Program-made: the position numbers and the translations under genes
Origin: Treponema sp.
GTDB taxonomy: Bacteria > Spirochaetota > Spirochaetia > Treponematales > Treponemataceae
NCBI GenBank assembly: GCA_024402535.1
Contig: JAKSTN010000007.1
Location: forward strand, 18,159 to 82,158
Length of the DNA: 64,000 nt
Direction: 5' to 3'
Notes under the pieces: model-generated
Seen by the model: the letters and a program-made list of their open reading frames with translations, nothing else
Told to the model about the DNA's origin: nothing
The model's database searches: none
In this document: positions 55,001 to 63,929 of the stretch, piece after piece
Numbering within the stretch: position 1 is the first letter of the stretch
Layout of the letters: the number at the start of each line of letters is the position of its first letter

Positions 55001-58000
55001 ATGAAAACACTTTTTAATGAAGGCTGGCAGTTTGCAGAAAGCCCTATTGATAGCAGCACAATGTTTAAAGACGGGAAGGCTGTTCTTTTTGAACCGGCTG
55101 ATTTTTTCCCTCCTGCTGAAACGTTGAATTTTAAATCTGTACATGTTCCTCATGACTGGATGATAACTGATACCCGCGGTTTATATAGAAATTCCATTGG
55201 TTTTTATAAAAAATCTTTTTCTCTGAAAGAAACAGCTGGCAAACATTTTGCCCTGCTTTTTGAAGGCGTTTATATGAACAGCGCAGTTTTTGTGAACGGA
55301 AAGCTTGCAGGAGTCTGGCGCTATGGATATTCACAGTTTGAATATGATGTTTCAAATCTTGTTCAGAGCGGAGAAAACGAGGTTCTGGTAATCTGTGTGT
55401 ATCAGAGTCCTAACACAAGATGGTATTCCGGTGCTGGCATAATCCGTGATGTAAGCCTGATTGAAACTGAAAATGATTTTCTTGTTACAGATGGAAATTA
55501 TGTTCGTGTTCGAAAACAGGATGGCGGAAAGTGGTCTGTAAAAATCAGTTCGGAAGTGGCTGTAGAAAAGGACGGACTGAAGGTAAACTATCGCTTGAGC
55601 CGGAAGGGCAGTGATGCTGTAGTTGCTTCTGGGGAAGCGGAACTTTCAAAGCTTTCGGGTGATGAAAATGAAAAAATAACTTCTGTGATTTCAGGCCTTA
55701 CTGGCCGGCATATTGCAAAAGCTGAAACAGAACTGAAAATTGAAAATCCTGATTTATGGGACTGCGAAAATCCTGCACTGTATATTTTGACTACTGAGCT
55801 TACAGATGAAAGCGGCAAGGTGCTGGATTCGAAATCCGAAAATGTTGGTTTCCGTACAGTTGAATTCGACAAGGATAAAGGAATGTTCCTGAACGGCGTT
55901 CATACAAAGCTTTACGGTGTGTGTCAGCATCATGATCTTGGCGGGCTTGGCGCCGCTTTTGATATAAATGCTCTTCGCCGCCAGTTTATCGCACTAAAAG
56001 AAATGGGCGTCAATGCAATCCGTACATCTCATAATCCTATTCCGACAGCTTACATGAACCTTGCTGATGAAATGGGATTCTTAATTGATAATGACGGCTT
56101 TGATATGTGGGAAAGTTCGAAGACAACTTTTGACTATGGAAATTGGTTCAACGACTGGTGTGAACGTGACACGGCGTCGTGGGTGCGTAAGGATAGAAAT
56201 CATCCGTCACTCATTATGTGGAGTTTTGGCAATGAGATTTATGACACTCATGAACCGAACGGAGTTTCAATTACAGAACGCCTTTCAAAATATGTGCGGG
56301 ATTGGGATCCTGAAAAAAATGCAGCCACAACTATTGCTTCAAACTATATGATGACTGAAGGCGCCTGTAACTGTGCAGAGCTGACAGATGTTGTGGGCTA
56401 CAATTATCTTGAACGGCTTTATAACGAGCATCACAAAAAATATCCTCACTGGAAAATCTACGGTTCGGAAACGGCCTCAACAATTCAGAGCCGCGGAATC
56501 TATCATTTCCCTTTGACCATGAATCTGGTTACGCATGATGATCAGCAGTGCTCAAGTCTTGGAAACTGTACCACAACCTGGGGCTGTGAAAGCACTCAGA
56601 AAGTAATTACAAATGACCGTGACGCTCCTTTCAGTGCAGGTCAGTTTATCTGGACTGGCTGGGATTATATTGGGGAACCGACACCGTATAACAGTACTTC
56701 AAAATCTTCTTACTTTGGTCAGATTGATACGGCCGGTTTCTGGAAAGATACTGCCTGGCTTTATAAAGCCGAGTGGGGCGGAAAACGGTTTGAACCTTTT
56801 GTGTATCTGCTTCCTTACTGGGACTGGAATGAAGGACAGAAGATTGATGTTAAGGCTTATACAAACTGTGATTCAGTTGAACTTTTTCTGAACGGGCGTT
56901 CCCTTGGCCGTCAGAAAATTGATCATGAAAAAGGAACTGATCTTTTCGGTCTTTGGAACGTGATTTATGAAAAAGGTGAAATTAAAGCCGTAGCATATGG
57001 TGAAAACGGTAAAGCTGTTGCAGAAGAAGTAAAGCATTCCTTCGGCGATCCTGTAAAGGTGATGATTGATCCTGAAAGGTTTGACGGCGTGTGTCATATC
57101 GGCAATATGTATTTCTTTGACATCAGAACAATAGATAAAGACGGATACGATGTTGCCAATGCCCGTAATGTTATTTCTGTTCAGGTTGAAGGTGATGCTG
57201 AATTTGTTTCTCTTGATAACGGCGACTCAACAGATTATGACCAGTATGTTTCAAACGAAAGACGGCTTTTTGGAAACAGACTCATGGCAATGGTCCGTGC
57301 AAAAAGTGAAACTTCCGATTTTGAAGTGACAGCGGTAAGTAAAGATCTTGTGGGTTATAAATGTATTATTGCAGGCGGTGAAGTTCTTTCTGCTCCTGGA
57401 GCAGGAATGGAAGTATATGATGAAGTGCCTCCATTAAGTGATGCTGAACTGGAAAAAATTGGCGGGGAATATGCAAAGTATGTTCCTGTAAGAAAAATAG
57501 AACAGCAGCCACAGGGAAGTGTAAAGCTTACAAAAGAAAATGCTGAGCTTAAGCTTGTTGCAAAAGTCCTTCCTGAAAATGCAACTTCAAAGGAAATAAC
57601 ATTTACACCAATGCTTCCGACTTCAGTTGTTTCTGACGCCGTTGAGGTAACTCAAAACGGCACTGATGCGGTTCTGAAGACAGTGTGCGACGGTGACTTT
57701 ATTATGCGGGTTAGTGCAAATAACGGTTACGGTTATCCGGAAATTATTTCAGAACTTGAAATGAGTGTCCAGGGAGTAGGGAATCCAAAGTTTAATCCGT
57801 ATAAGCTTGTGGAAGCCTGTCGGTACACGAACTATGACAGAACCAAGCCTGAACCAAAACTTGGTTTTACAGGCGGTATTTCGACACGTGGAATTGGCGG
57901 CGCTTGGGTAAGCTTTGATAAGGTTGATTTCGGCGACCAGGGGAGTGATGAGATTCATGTACCTGCTTTCTGCTGGAGTCCAAGCTGGAATATTAAAATT

Positions 58001-58564
58001 TACGACGGCGAGCCTGAATCAGGTGAACTGCTCTTTGACGGTCAGTTTGAAGCTGAATATGAATATAATGTTTATACAGAAAAAGCTTTCCGTCTGAACA
58101 GAAGACTTTTTGGCGTTCATAAAATTTCCATCTGGGTGGAAATTGAACTTGTATGGCATGGTTTCCGTTTTACAGAAGATTTGAAAGCCTTCGGAAAATT
58201 GCGTGCTTTGGATGCAGATACCGTTGTCGGCGATACTTTTGTAAAAACAAAAGACGCCGTTGAGGGCATTGGAAACAACGTAAACTTGGACTTCAAGAAT
58301 ATGAATTTTGGAGACGGTACAAAAGGCAATCCTTTATGTGCCACAAAACTCACAATTTGCGGAAAGTCTAATAAGCCGAACAATTCAATTAATCTGAAGT
58401 GGTTTGGAGAGCAGGGAAGTTCTACTCAGGTTATAGAATTTCCACATACGGATGATTACGAAGAAAAAACTTTCGATATTGAAGCCATAAGCGGGAAAGG
58501 ACAGCTTAGTTTTGTATTTCTTCCGGGGTGTGATTTCGATTTTAAGTGGTTTAAATTCGAATAA
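55001..58564 (+). CDS. GH2 family beta-galactosidase-like enzyme with C-terminal extension
   Basis: 1187 residues, no signal peptide, so cytoplasmic. GH2 order: jelly-roll (VHVPHDWMITDTRG, GVYMNSAVFVNG), Ig-like domain, barrel with GVCQHHDLGGLGAAFD, RTSHNPIP, acid/base Glu412 in WSFGNEIYDT and nucleophile Glu490 in KIYGSETAS. Beyond about 640 come DUF4982/GH2_C5-like beta domains, and from about 900 a long tail with two more beta-sandwich modules (KFNPYKLVEACRYTNYDRT, VVGDTFVKTKD), possibly carbohydrate-binding. Probably acts on beta-galactosides or related oligosaccharides. Lies directly after the two-component system. Confidence 0.9.
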   Translation: MKTLFNEGWQFAESPIDSSTMFKDGKAVLFEPADFFPPAETLNFKSVHVPHDWMITDTRGLYRNSIGFYKKSFSLKETAGKHFALLFEGVYMNSAVFVNGKLAGVWRYGYSQFEYDVSNLVQSGENEVLVICVYQSPNTRWYSGAGIIRDVSLIETENDFLVTDGNYVRVRKQDGGKWSVKISSEVAVEKDGLKVNYRLSRKGSDAVVASGEAELSKLSGDENEKITSVISGLTGRHIAKAETELKIENPDLWDCENPALYILTTELTDESGKVLDSKSENVGFRTVEFDKDKGMFLNGVHTKLYGVCQHHDLGGLGAAFDINALRRQFIALKEMGVNAIRTSHNPIPTAYMNLADEMGFLIDNDGFDMWESSKTTFDYGNWFNDWCERDTASWVRKDRNHPSLIMWSFGNEIYDTHEPNGVSITERLSKYVRDWDPEKNAATTIASNYMMTEGACNCAELTDVVGYNYLERLYNEHHKKYPHWKIYGSETASTIQSRGIYHFPLTMNLVTHDDQQCSSLGNCTTTWGCESTQKVITNDRDAPFSAGQFIWTGWDYIGEPTPYNSTSKSSYFGQIDTAGFWKDTAWLYKAEWGGKRFEPFVYLLPYWDWNEGQKIDVKAYTNCDSVELFLNGRSLGRQKIDHEKGTDLFGLWNVIYEKGEIKAVAYGENGKAVAEEVKHSFGDPVKVMIDPERFDGVCHIGNMYFFDIRTIDKDGYDVANARNVISVQVEGDAEFVSLDNGDSTDYDQYVSNERRLFGNRLMAMVRAKSETSDFEVTAVSKDLVGYKCIIAGGEVLSAPGAGMEVYDEVPPLSDAELEKIGGEYAKYVPVRKIEQQPQGSVKLTKENAELKLVAKVLPENATSKEITFTPMLPTSVVSDAVEVTQNGTDAVLKTVCDGDFIMRVSANNGYGYPEIISELEMSVQGVGNPKFNPYKLVEACRYTNYDRTKPEPKLGFTGGISTRGIGGAWVSFDKVDFGDQGSDEIHVPAFCWSPSWNIKIYDGEPESGELLFDGQFEAEYEYNVYTEKAFRLNRRLFGVHKISIWVEIELVWHGFRFTEDLKAFGKLRALDADTVVGDTFVKTKDAVEGIGNNVNLDFKNMNFGDGTKGNPLCATKLTICGKSNKPNNSINLKWFGEQGSSTQVIEFPHTDDYEEKTFDIEAISGKGQLSFVFLPGCDFDFKWFKFE

Positions 58565-58603
58565 AAAATTTACGAATTTTTTTGGAGAATTTGGAAATTC
58601 CGT

Positions 58604-58611
58604 GTTATACT
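58604..58611 (+). promoter_or_regulatory. Promoter -10 of the 81-residue protein gene
   Basis: An extended -10 TG-n-TATACT with TATACT at 58606-58611, about 57 bases before the ATG; AAGGAG precedes the ATG. Confidence 0.5.
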
Positions 58612-58667
58612 TAAGGTAAGGAAAGGCGCAAAGCTTTTTCAAATAAATAACATAAGGAGACACTAAA

Positions 58668-58913
58668 ATGAGTACTAGAAAAGAGGCACGTCTCGTAAAA
58701 TTCGAAATTAAACGCAACAATGAAACAACTGTTATTTGGGCAGAAGTTCCAAAACGCGCATTCACAGAAGGAAAAGCAAAAGAAGGTAATTATGTAGCCT
58801 TTGACAGTGATGAATACTGGAAAATCCTTTCTGCAAAACGTTTGAGCGTTTTCAATAAACCTGCAGCAGATGCAAAAATTTACAGCAACGTTACTTTCAA
58901 AGAAAGAGACTAA
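58668..58913 (+). CDS. Small conserved-looking protein, 81 residues, unknown
   Basis: Begins MSTRKEARLVKFEIKRNN. Mixed charged and aromatic residues, no signal peptide or membrane segment, likely a small beta-rich cytoplasmic domain. Its own promoter, a good AAGGAG Shine-Dalgarno and a strong terminator support a real, possibly highly expressed gene. The antisense frames here (58385-58991) are rejected in its favour. No family recognised. Confidence 0.8.
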   Translation: MSTRKEARLVKFEIKRNNETTVIWAEVPKRAFTEGKAKEGNYVAFDSDEYWKILSAKRLSVFNKPAADAKIYSNVTFKERD

Positions 58914-58950
58914 AATACAAACGTCCTGAGTTTTACTCGGGTAAAAAAAA

Positions 58951-58982
58951 AAGACCTGCATTTTACGATGCAGGTCTTTTCT
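58951..58982. terminator. Bidirectional terminator
   Basis: AAGACCTGCA (58951-58960) and TGCAGGTCTT (58969-58978) form a perfect stem with A run before and T run after, between the 81-residue gene and the convergent BrkB gene. Confidence 0.85.
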
Positions 58983-59000
58983 TTTTAACAATAAAGAAGT

Positions 59001-60236
59001 TTATAGTTTTGCCATGGCATGGGCACTTGCCCGTGGGTTCTGTAATAACAGGCTTCTGAAGTTGTCTGCTGAAATGCGGATAATTTCACAGTCACAGTCT
59101 GCGCTGGCAGTGCCCTGGCGGGTATGTTTCATCATTGCCGATTTTTCACCAAAGAAAACACCTTTATCATAAATCATTTCTTCGTTTTCAAGTTCTTCTA
59201 TAACCCGTCCTTTTTTTATGAAGAAAACGGAATCACTTTCATCACCTGTTTTGAAAATAATATCGCCCTGTTTAAGGAACATAGTATTCTGTTCATCCTG
59301 AAGGACTGAAGGATTAATGAAAAGCTTCCGCTTGATAATATCTCCGATTTTTCTGGAATCTTCTGGCGGAAGCATATACATTTCACAGAATAAAAGGCTA
59401 TCCAGATACTGCCATACAAAAAGACACTGTGCAAAAAACAGGAAACTCATGAAAAAGAAATAAACCTTAAGCATAAGAATGATTACAGAACTGATGGCTC
59501 CGTAAATAAGGTTGTAGTTTGAAAGATTCATGAACTTGTTAATCCAGATAGAAATAAGGAAAAATGAAACAGTCTGCAGTACTGCAAAAATAAAACAGAC
59601 TCCCATTTTCGGCGAAGTTCTCGGTTCAAAGCGGTAAACGCTCCATGTGAATATGAAAATGATAAGGTAGAATAATAAGCTTGAGATACGGCTTAAACCA
59701 TGTCCAAAGAAGAATGGAAAAACTTCTCGCAGAAAGTCAAATGCAGGCTGTGAAATCAGCTGGTTTAAAACAAAAGAGACTATGACAATTGCGATTAGCC
59801 CGAGAATAAGTGTAAATTCCCCGATGAAAGTCATAAGCTGAATGACATATGCTTTCTGCGGGGTCTGACTATGGAAAATGCGGCTGATGCTTCTGGCAAT
59901 TGAAAGGAAGAATGTTCTGGCAACCCAGATTACAAAGAATCCAAGGATTACATTAACAAAAGTAACTGATCCGTTTTGGGAAAAGTAAACAATCAGAGCT
60001 TTTATATCATAAACTGATGAAAAATTTGCGCAGAGTGCAAGGACATAATTCATTATATCCGGGTATTTATCAAGAATAACGCTGAGTAACGATACTGCCA
60101 TGAGCATGACAGGAACGAATGAAAAAACGAATCCGAAAGAGCAGGATGCAGCACTTTCGAAAAGACTGTTGCGTCCGTAATTGATATGGGTCAGATAGAG
60201 AGTCTGCAGAAGCTTAGTAAAACGGTTTTTTCTCAT
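59001..60236 (-). CDS. YihY/BrkB membrane protein fused to a cyclic-nucleotide-binding domain
   Basis: 411 residues. The YihY/BrkB part (about 15-275) has six transmembrane helices and the family stretch SFVPVMLMAVSLLSVILDKYPDI. The C-terminal part (about 310-411) is a cNMP-binding fold: LKQGDIIFKTGDESDSVFFIKKGRVIEEL, then GVFFGEKSAMMKHTRQGTASA, matching the phosphate-binding cassette FGE...R-x-A-x-A. Cytoplasmic ligand control of a membrane protein is implied. Family function remains unclear (once annotated RNase BN). Own promoter TATAAT at 60256-60261 on the minus strand. Confidence 0.88.
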   Translation of the reverse strand: MRKNRFTKLLQTLYLTHINYGRNSLFESAASCSFGFVFSFVPVMLMAVSLLSVILDKYPDIMNYVLALCANFSSVYDIKALIVYFSQNGSVTFVNVILGFFVIWVARTFFLSIARSISRIFHSQTPQKAYVIQLMTFIGEFTLILGLIAIVIVSFVLNQLISQPAFDFLREVFPFFFGHGLSRISSLLFYLIIFIFTWSVYRFEPRTSPKMGVCFIFAVLQTVSFFLISIWINKFMNLSNYNLIYGAISSVIILMLKVYFFFMSFLFFAQCLFVWQYLDSLLFCEMYMLPPEDSRKIGDIIKRKLFINPSVLQDEQNTMFLKQGDIIFKTGDESDSVFFIKKGRVIEELENEEMIYDKGVFFGEKSAMMKHTRQGTASADCDCEIIRISADNFRSLLLQNPRASAHAMAKL

Positions 60237-60266
60237 AATAAAACTGCCTTACTAAATTATATAACA

Positions 60267-60290
60267 AAAAAGCGGTGTGTAAACACCGCT
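60267..60290 (-). terminator. Terminator of the GH27 gene
   Basis: On the minus strand AGCGGTGT and ACACCGCT pair around a four-base loop, followed by TTTTTTGTTA. It lies between the GH27 stop and the BrkB promoter. Confidence 0.75.
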
Positions 60291-60318
60291 TAAGCTATCT
60301 GCAGATTTATCTATATTG

Positions 60319-62697
60319 TTATCTGTTGATTACTCGTAGAACAATTTCTTTAAGTTCATCTGAGTCTACAGGTTCCCGGGTTCCCCAGATTTTATCATCA
60401 GGAAGAAGAGCCGGCATAATGCCTTTTACATACATCTGTGCAATGTGTGTAACACATACACGACAGTCATAAAGATCTTTAAGTTCCTTTGCGGCATCCC
60501 AGTTTTCTTCATCTTTTTCACCAATGCTTTCAAGAAGGTATTGATGCACAGAAGCTGCAACGTGGCGGCGATCAATTTGTTCTGCCGGGTAAATGCGGAC
60601 AGTAAGGTTGTCGCAAGGTTTCAGGATGCCTGAACTTAAACGGATTCCTGTAAGTTCATCATCACTTGTCCATTTGATTTCGCTTTTTTCGCCAGTCCAT
60701 AAGTTCTCAACAATCAGAGATTGAAGGTTTACGTAGTCTGGGCGAACAGGCATTTTGTGTCCGATAGCATCCATAATCTCTTTCATGCTGACTTTCAGGT
60801 TTTCGTAAGTTTCTGTCTGACTTAAATTGATGAAAGAAACGGCAATGCTTCCGTCATAAAGAGGTTTTGCAAGGATATCCAGGCGATCATTGTTACGGCT
60901 GTAAGCGGTTGAAGGATTTTCAACTTTTACCATTCCTGAACCTTTTTTATAAAGGGCTTTAATGCGTTTTGCCTGAATACCAAGAATATCCTGATTCAAT
61001 GCGATGAGCTTTTCATTTGCAATGATGTTGTACATCCAGTCGCCTTTTTGTACACGGCGAAGATCCATACCAAGCATAAGAGGGGAGTTCATCATGCACC
61101 ACATGGCAAAGTGTGTGCGGTTCATTTCAGGAGTAAGGCCATCCATGCCGATCATGAGCATGTCAGGATCGTTCCAGCCTTTATCAAGACCTGCGAATTC
61201 ATCCATAATGACTGCTTTGTTATACTGTGATGTTACACTTGGTGTATAGCCGTCTACCCAGTTTCCTTTACCAGGATTTCCCGGTGCCCCAACCTGGAAT
61301 GTAATGTCGTTCAGAATGCGCCATGAATTTGCCACTTTGTATGCCCAGTTCTGTGGCTGAGTTTTTCCCCATTCACAGGTGCTGAAAACAAGGTCGTTGT
61401 CCGGCTTGATTTTATTGATTTCTTCCAGAAGCTTTGCATAAGAGGAAAGTGTATTTTCCTGACGTCTGTGATTCATAAGGCGGATTGTGTTCTTGCCTTC
61501 TTTCAATATGATTGTGATGGCTTCTGATTCTGTGAAAGATGCCTTGCTTTCTGTTGCAGGAAGGAATCCGTCAAAGAAAAGGGTGGAAGTGACTGTGGGT
61601 TCTGAATTTGAACCGGCGTCATGTGCGCCCGCTGAACCCACAACGGCGTCCTGAGCGCCCGCTGGGGCTGGTGCGGCAGCCGGTGAACTTACTGCAACCT
61701 GAAGCCACTGACCGCAGCCTGGCTCTTCCCCTGAGGCGTAATTAACATAAAGCTTGTATTCACCCCCAGACGGAACAGTCACGTCAAAATGAAGTTCCCC
61801 ACTTTCCATGCCTACAGGAGTCTGTTCAGGTCCTGTTCCGTCAAAAGTCCCGATGTTTGTAACAAAGTCGCCTTCAAGGCGCGGACCATTTCCTGTTATT
61901 GTTCCATTTTTTGTGGAAAGAAACTCAATTCTGCCAGGGCGTTTTTTTTCGCTTCCTGGAAGCCCTGTGCCTTCCACTTTGATTCCGCGGATATTTGGGG
62001 TGTAAACGTAACGGGCGTTTTTTGCATCGCTGAATGTTGCGTTATCCCAAAGGTAATAGCAGTTGTCTACTTTAAGGAAGTCTACGCCCCATTCCATATA
62101 GGATGCAGCATCAACATCTTCGTGACCGCAGGTTCCAACTGCAGCGCCTGCACAAAGGTTTGTCCCGATGTCATTGTACATTCCGAATTTCAATCCTTTG
62201 CCATGAATATAATCAGAAAGGGCTTTGAATCCTGATGGAAATTTTACAGGTTCGTTGGAAAGTTTTCCGTCTACGCGGGCAGGTTTGTAGCAGCCGTCAT
62301 CGAGGATAATATATTTATAGCCAAGTTTATCAAGGTCAAGTTCAATAAACTTGTCGGCCATGATTTTAGTCAGCTCTTCTGTGTTTGCGCTGCCGAAAGC
62401 ATTCCAGCTGTTCCAGCCCATGGCAGGAAGCCCTTTTTCTTTTCCTTCCAGGAAAGGCATTACTTTGCCGTTATCAAAGCTGTCGTAGCGGTAATCTTCG
62501 TTTTTTATATTGATTGCATCCATATCATTTTCCTTTGATTTTGTTTCATTGTTTTTAGTTACAGTGGTTGTGGCACTTTGTTTTAGAGTGTCTGTCTCTT
62601 TTTGCAAAGAGGAGGGGACGCCTGGCGGAGCCGAGCTGCATGAGGCAAGTAAAAGAGCTGCAACTGCGCTTTTTGTAAAACGTTTAACTTTAGTCAT
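60319..62697 (-). CDS. GH27 alpha-galactosidase-type lipoprotein with inserted beta domain
   Basis: 792 residues from the ATG at 62697; an ATG six bases earlier (62703) exists, but TTGACG-17 bp-AATAAT ends six bases before 62697. Lipobox LASC (Cys20 from this start). The GH27 barrel has GLPAMGWNSWNAFG, YIILDDGCY, nucleophile Asp in FLKVDNCYY and the acid/base region GWNDPDMLMIG. Between these, about residues 225-415 form an inserted beta-sandwich of CBM35-like style (GGEYKLYVNYASGEEP, LKEGKNTIRLMNH), an uncommon position. Inside that lies a GC-rich Ala/Pro/Gly segment with GAQDA and GAHDA. Releases galactose (or arabinose) from glycans at the outer membrane or surface. Confidence 0.88.
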   Translation of the reverse strand: MTKVKRFTKSAVAALLLASCSSAPPGVPSSLQKETDTLKQSATTTVTKNNETKSKENDMDAINIKNEDYRYDSFDNGKVMPFLEGKEKGLPAMGWNSWNAFGSANTEELTKIMADKFIELDLDKLGYKYIILDDGCYKPARVDGKLSNEPVKFPSGFKALSDYIHGKGLKFGMYNDIGTNLCAGAAVGTCGHEDVDAASYMEWGVDFLKVDNCYYLWDNATFSDAKNARYVYTPNIRGIKVEGTGLPGSEKKRPGRIEFLSTKNGTITGNGPRLEGDFVTNIGTFDGTGPEQTPVGMESGELHFDVTVPSGGEYKLYVNYASGEEPGCGQWLQVAVSSPAAAPAPAGAQDAVVGSAGAHDAGSNSEPTVTSTLFFDGFLPATESKASFTESEAITIILKEGKNTIRLMNHRRQENTLSSYAKLLEEINKIKPDNDLVFSTCEWGKTQPQNWAYKVANSWRILNDITFQVGAPGNPGKGNWVDGYTPSVTSQYNKAVIMDEFAGLDKGWNDPDMLMIGMDGLTPEMNRTHFAMWCMMNSPLMLGMDLRRVQKGDWMYNIIANEKLIALNQDILGIQAKRIKALYKKGSGMVKVENPSTAYSRNNDRLDILAKPLYDGSIAVSFINLSQTETYENLKVSMKEIMDAIGHKMPVRPDYVNLQSLIVENLWTGEKSEIKWTSDDELTGIRLSSGILKPCDNLTVRIYPAEQIDRRHVAASVHQYLLESIGEKDEENWDAAKELKDLYDCRVCVTHIAQMYVKGIMPALLPDDKIWGTREPVDSDELKEIVLRVINR
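61612..61690 (-). repeat. In-frame GC-rich repeat inside the GH27 gene
   Basis: On the plus strand GGCGTC recurs at 61615-61620 and 61645-61650, a 30-bp period, encoding AGAQDAVVGS and AGAHDAGS on the minus strand after an Ala/Pro stretch. The CATGACGCC core is the same as in the triple repeat of the GH31 gene (2128-2175). Confidence 0.65.
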
Positions 62698-62732
62698 GGG
62701 CATATTATTTTGGATAATGGATTCTGCGTCAA
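62698..62732 (-). promoter_or_regulatory. GH27 promoter, leaderless type
   Basis: On the minus strand TTGACG (62727-62732), a 17-bp spacer and AATAAT (62704-62709), then six bases to the ATG at 62697. No Shine-Dalgarno. Confidence 0.6.
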
Positions 62733-62752
62733 TGAGGGAATTTTATGAAAAA

Positions 62753-63035
62753 GCTATAAATATTTGGTTTCAGGCGATTTTATAGCCGATTTTGTGTGAA
62801 ATAATTGGTTTGGCGCGGGGATTGCGGGTGAAAAGCTATAAGTATGTTGTTTTCCCGCGATTTATAGCTGAATTCTTGCAGAAAATTTACCCTGGGCCGC
62901 AGTATGAGTTGAGATTCGGCTATAAATCTGAGGTTTTGATTTTGTTTATAGCTTTTGGGGGAGAATTAAGGGGTTGGTGGTGGAGATAATCCTGATGTTT
63001 GGCTATAAATTTCAGGATTCCCCTGGATTTATAGC
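62753..63035. repeat. Regular array of four GCTATAAA/TTTATAGC inverted-repeat units
   Basis: Pairs begin and end at 62753-62786, 62835-62868, 62919-62952 and 63002-63035. Each is exactly 34 bp: GCTATAAA (GCTATAAG in copy 2), 18 variable bases, TTTATAGC. The gaps are 48, 50 and 49 bases of unrelated sequence, giving an 82-84 bp period. The 18-base centres share only a weak T-x-T-x-x-x-G pattern. No credible gene crosses the array. Confidence 0.8.
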
Positions 63036-63245
63036 TTTTTAAGGTGTTTTTACATTTTGTGGCAGGGAAAAGTGGGGTTCGGGGCGGAGCCCTGAAGAAA
63101 GGGGTGTGGTGAAGACCGCCAGCAAACTGTGCGGTGCGATCATAGCGCCTTTTAGGGTGGCGGGCTGAACCCAGGGGGAAGGCTTTCCCCCTCAAAGTTA
63201 AATCAAATGGGTCCTTCGCCCCTTCGGCAGGCTCAGGGGTCATTT
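63036..63245. repeat. GC-rich intergenic repeat region
   Basis: Contains GTTCGGGGCGGAGCCCTGAAG and a GGGGGAAGGC-TTTCCCCC hairpin, sequence types common as intergenic repeats in anaerobes. It ends with CAAATGGGTCC and GGGGTCATTTG as inverted arms around CCTTCGGCAGG. TTAAATCAAAT (63198-63208) matches the end of MITE-like element 2. No gene is supported. Confidence 0.45.
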
Positions 63246-63503
63246 GTTAAACAAAAACGCCTGCTCTTTCGAGCAGGCATTTATCTAAGTGTCAAAAATT
63301 AGATTAGAAGCTTCCAGCTACTGCAACAGCACATGCTACTGTACAAGCCAACAATGGAAGAAACGTTAAAAAAAGAGCTCCTGTGAAGCTCTTTTTAGTT
63401 TCGACCTTGAAAAATGGCTCGCCCGATTTTATCGGGCGCCAACGGTTGTACAGTAGGAGTTTAAAAAAAACAAAGGCTCGCTTTCGCGAGCCCCTGTTAT
63501 AAG

Positions 63504-63566
63504 TCAGTTATAACTTAGAATGAACCTGCAACTGCAACAGCACATGCTACTGTACATGCTCTTATA
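63504..63566 (-). other. Peptide-tail reading frame in unit B1 (no ATG)
   Basis: A minus-strand frame ends ...PIRA followed by CTVACAVAVAGSF and stop, with a terminator hairpin 3' of it. No ATG or Shine-Dalgarno precedes it in frame; the frame is closed by TAG further upstream. It shares its last 13 residues with the B2 peptide, so it is a degenerate or start-less copy. The coordinates cover the clear similarity only. Confidence 0.4.
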
Positions 63567-63718
63567 GGAGAACCGTTAAAAAAAGGCTGCGAGGCAGGCT
63601 TTTTAGGTTCTTCCTACAAATGCACGGAGCCAGCTGTGCTGGCGAGTTGTACAGTAGCAAGGTTTAAAAAAACGCCTGCTCTTTCGAGCAGGCATTTATC
63701 TAAGTCTCAAAAATTAGA

Positions 63719-63769
63719 TTAGAAGCTTCCAGCTACTGCAACAGCACATGCTACTGTACAAGCCAACAA
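63719..63769 (-). other. Peptide-tail reading frame in unit A2 (possible TTG start)
   Basis: From a TTG at 63769 the frame reads MLA then CTVACAVAVAGSF and stop at 63719. It remains open further upstream through a hairpin without any ATG. An identical copy lies in unit A1 (about 63304-63354). No Shine-Dalgarno is visible, so translation is doubtful. Confidence 0.35.
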
Positions 63770-63929
63770 TGGAAGAAACGTTAAAAAAAGAGCTCCTGTG
63801 AAGCTCTTTTTAGTTTCGACCTTGAAAAATGGCTCGCCCGATTTTATCGGGCGCCAACGGTTGTACAGTAGGAGTTTAAAAAAAACAAAGGCTCGCTTTC
63901 GCGAGCCCCTGTTATAAGTCAGTTATAAC

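Noticed and set aside
58385..58991. Two 126-codon minus-strand frames
   Set aside because: Antisense to the GH2 end and to the 81-residue gene, which has its own promoter, Shine-Dalgarno and terminator.
62753..63035. CRISPR array
   Set aside because: The period is regular, but only 8 bp at each side of each 34-bp unit is constant, the centres differ, and no cas gene is in the window.
62920..63243. 107-codon minus-strand frame
   Set aside because: Runs through GC-rich intergenic repeats and part of the inverted-repeat array; translation resembles known spurious repeat products.
63829..63879. Plus-strand 16-residue frame MARPILSGANGCTVGV in unit A
   Set aside because: No Shine-Dalgarno and no counterpart in unit B; the GCTV match arises because TGTACA is palindromic.
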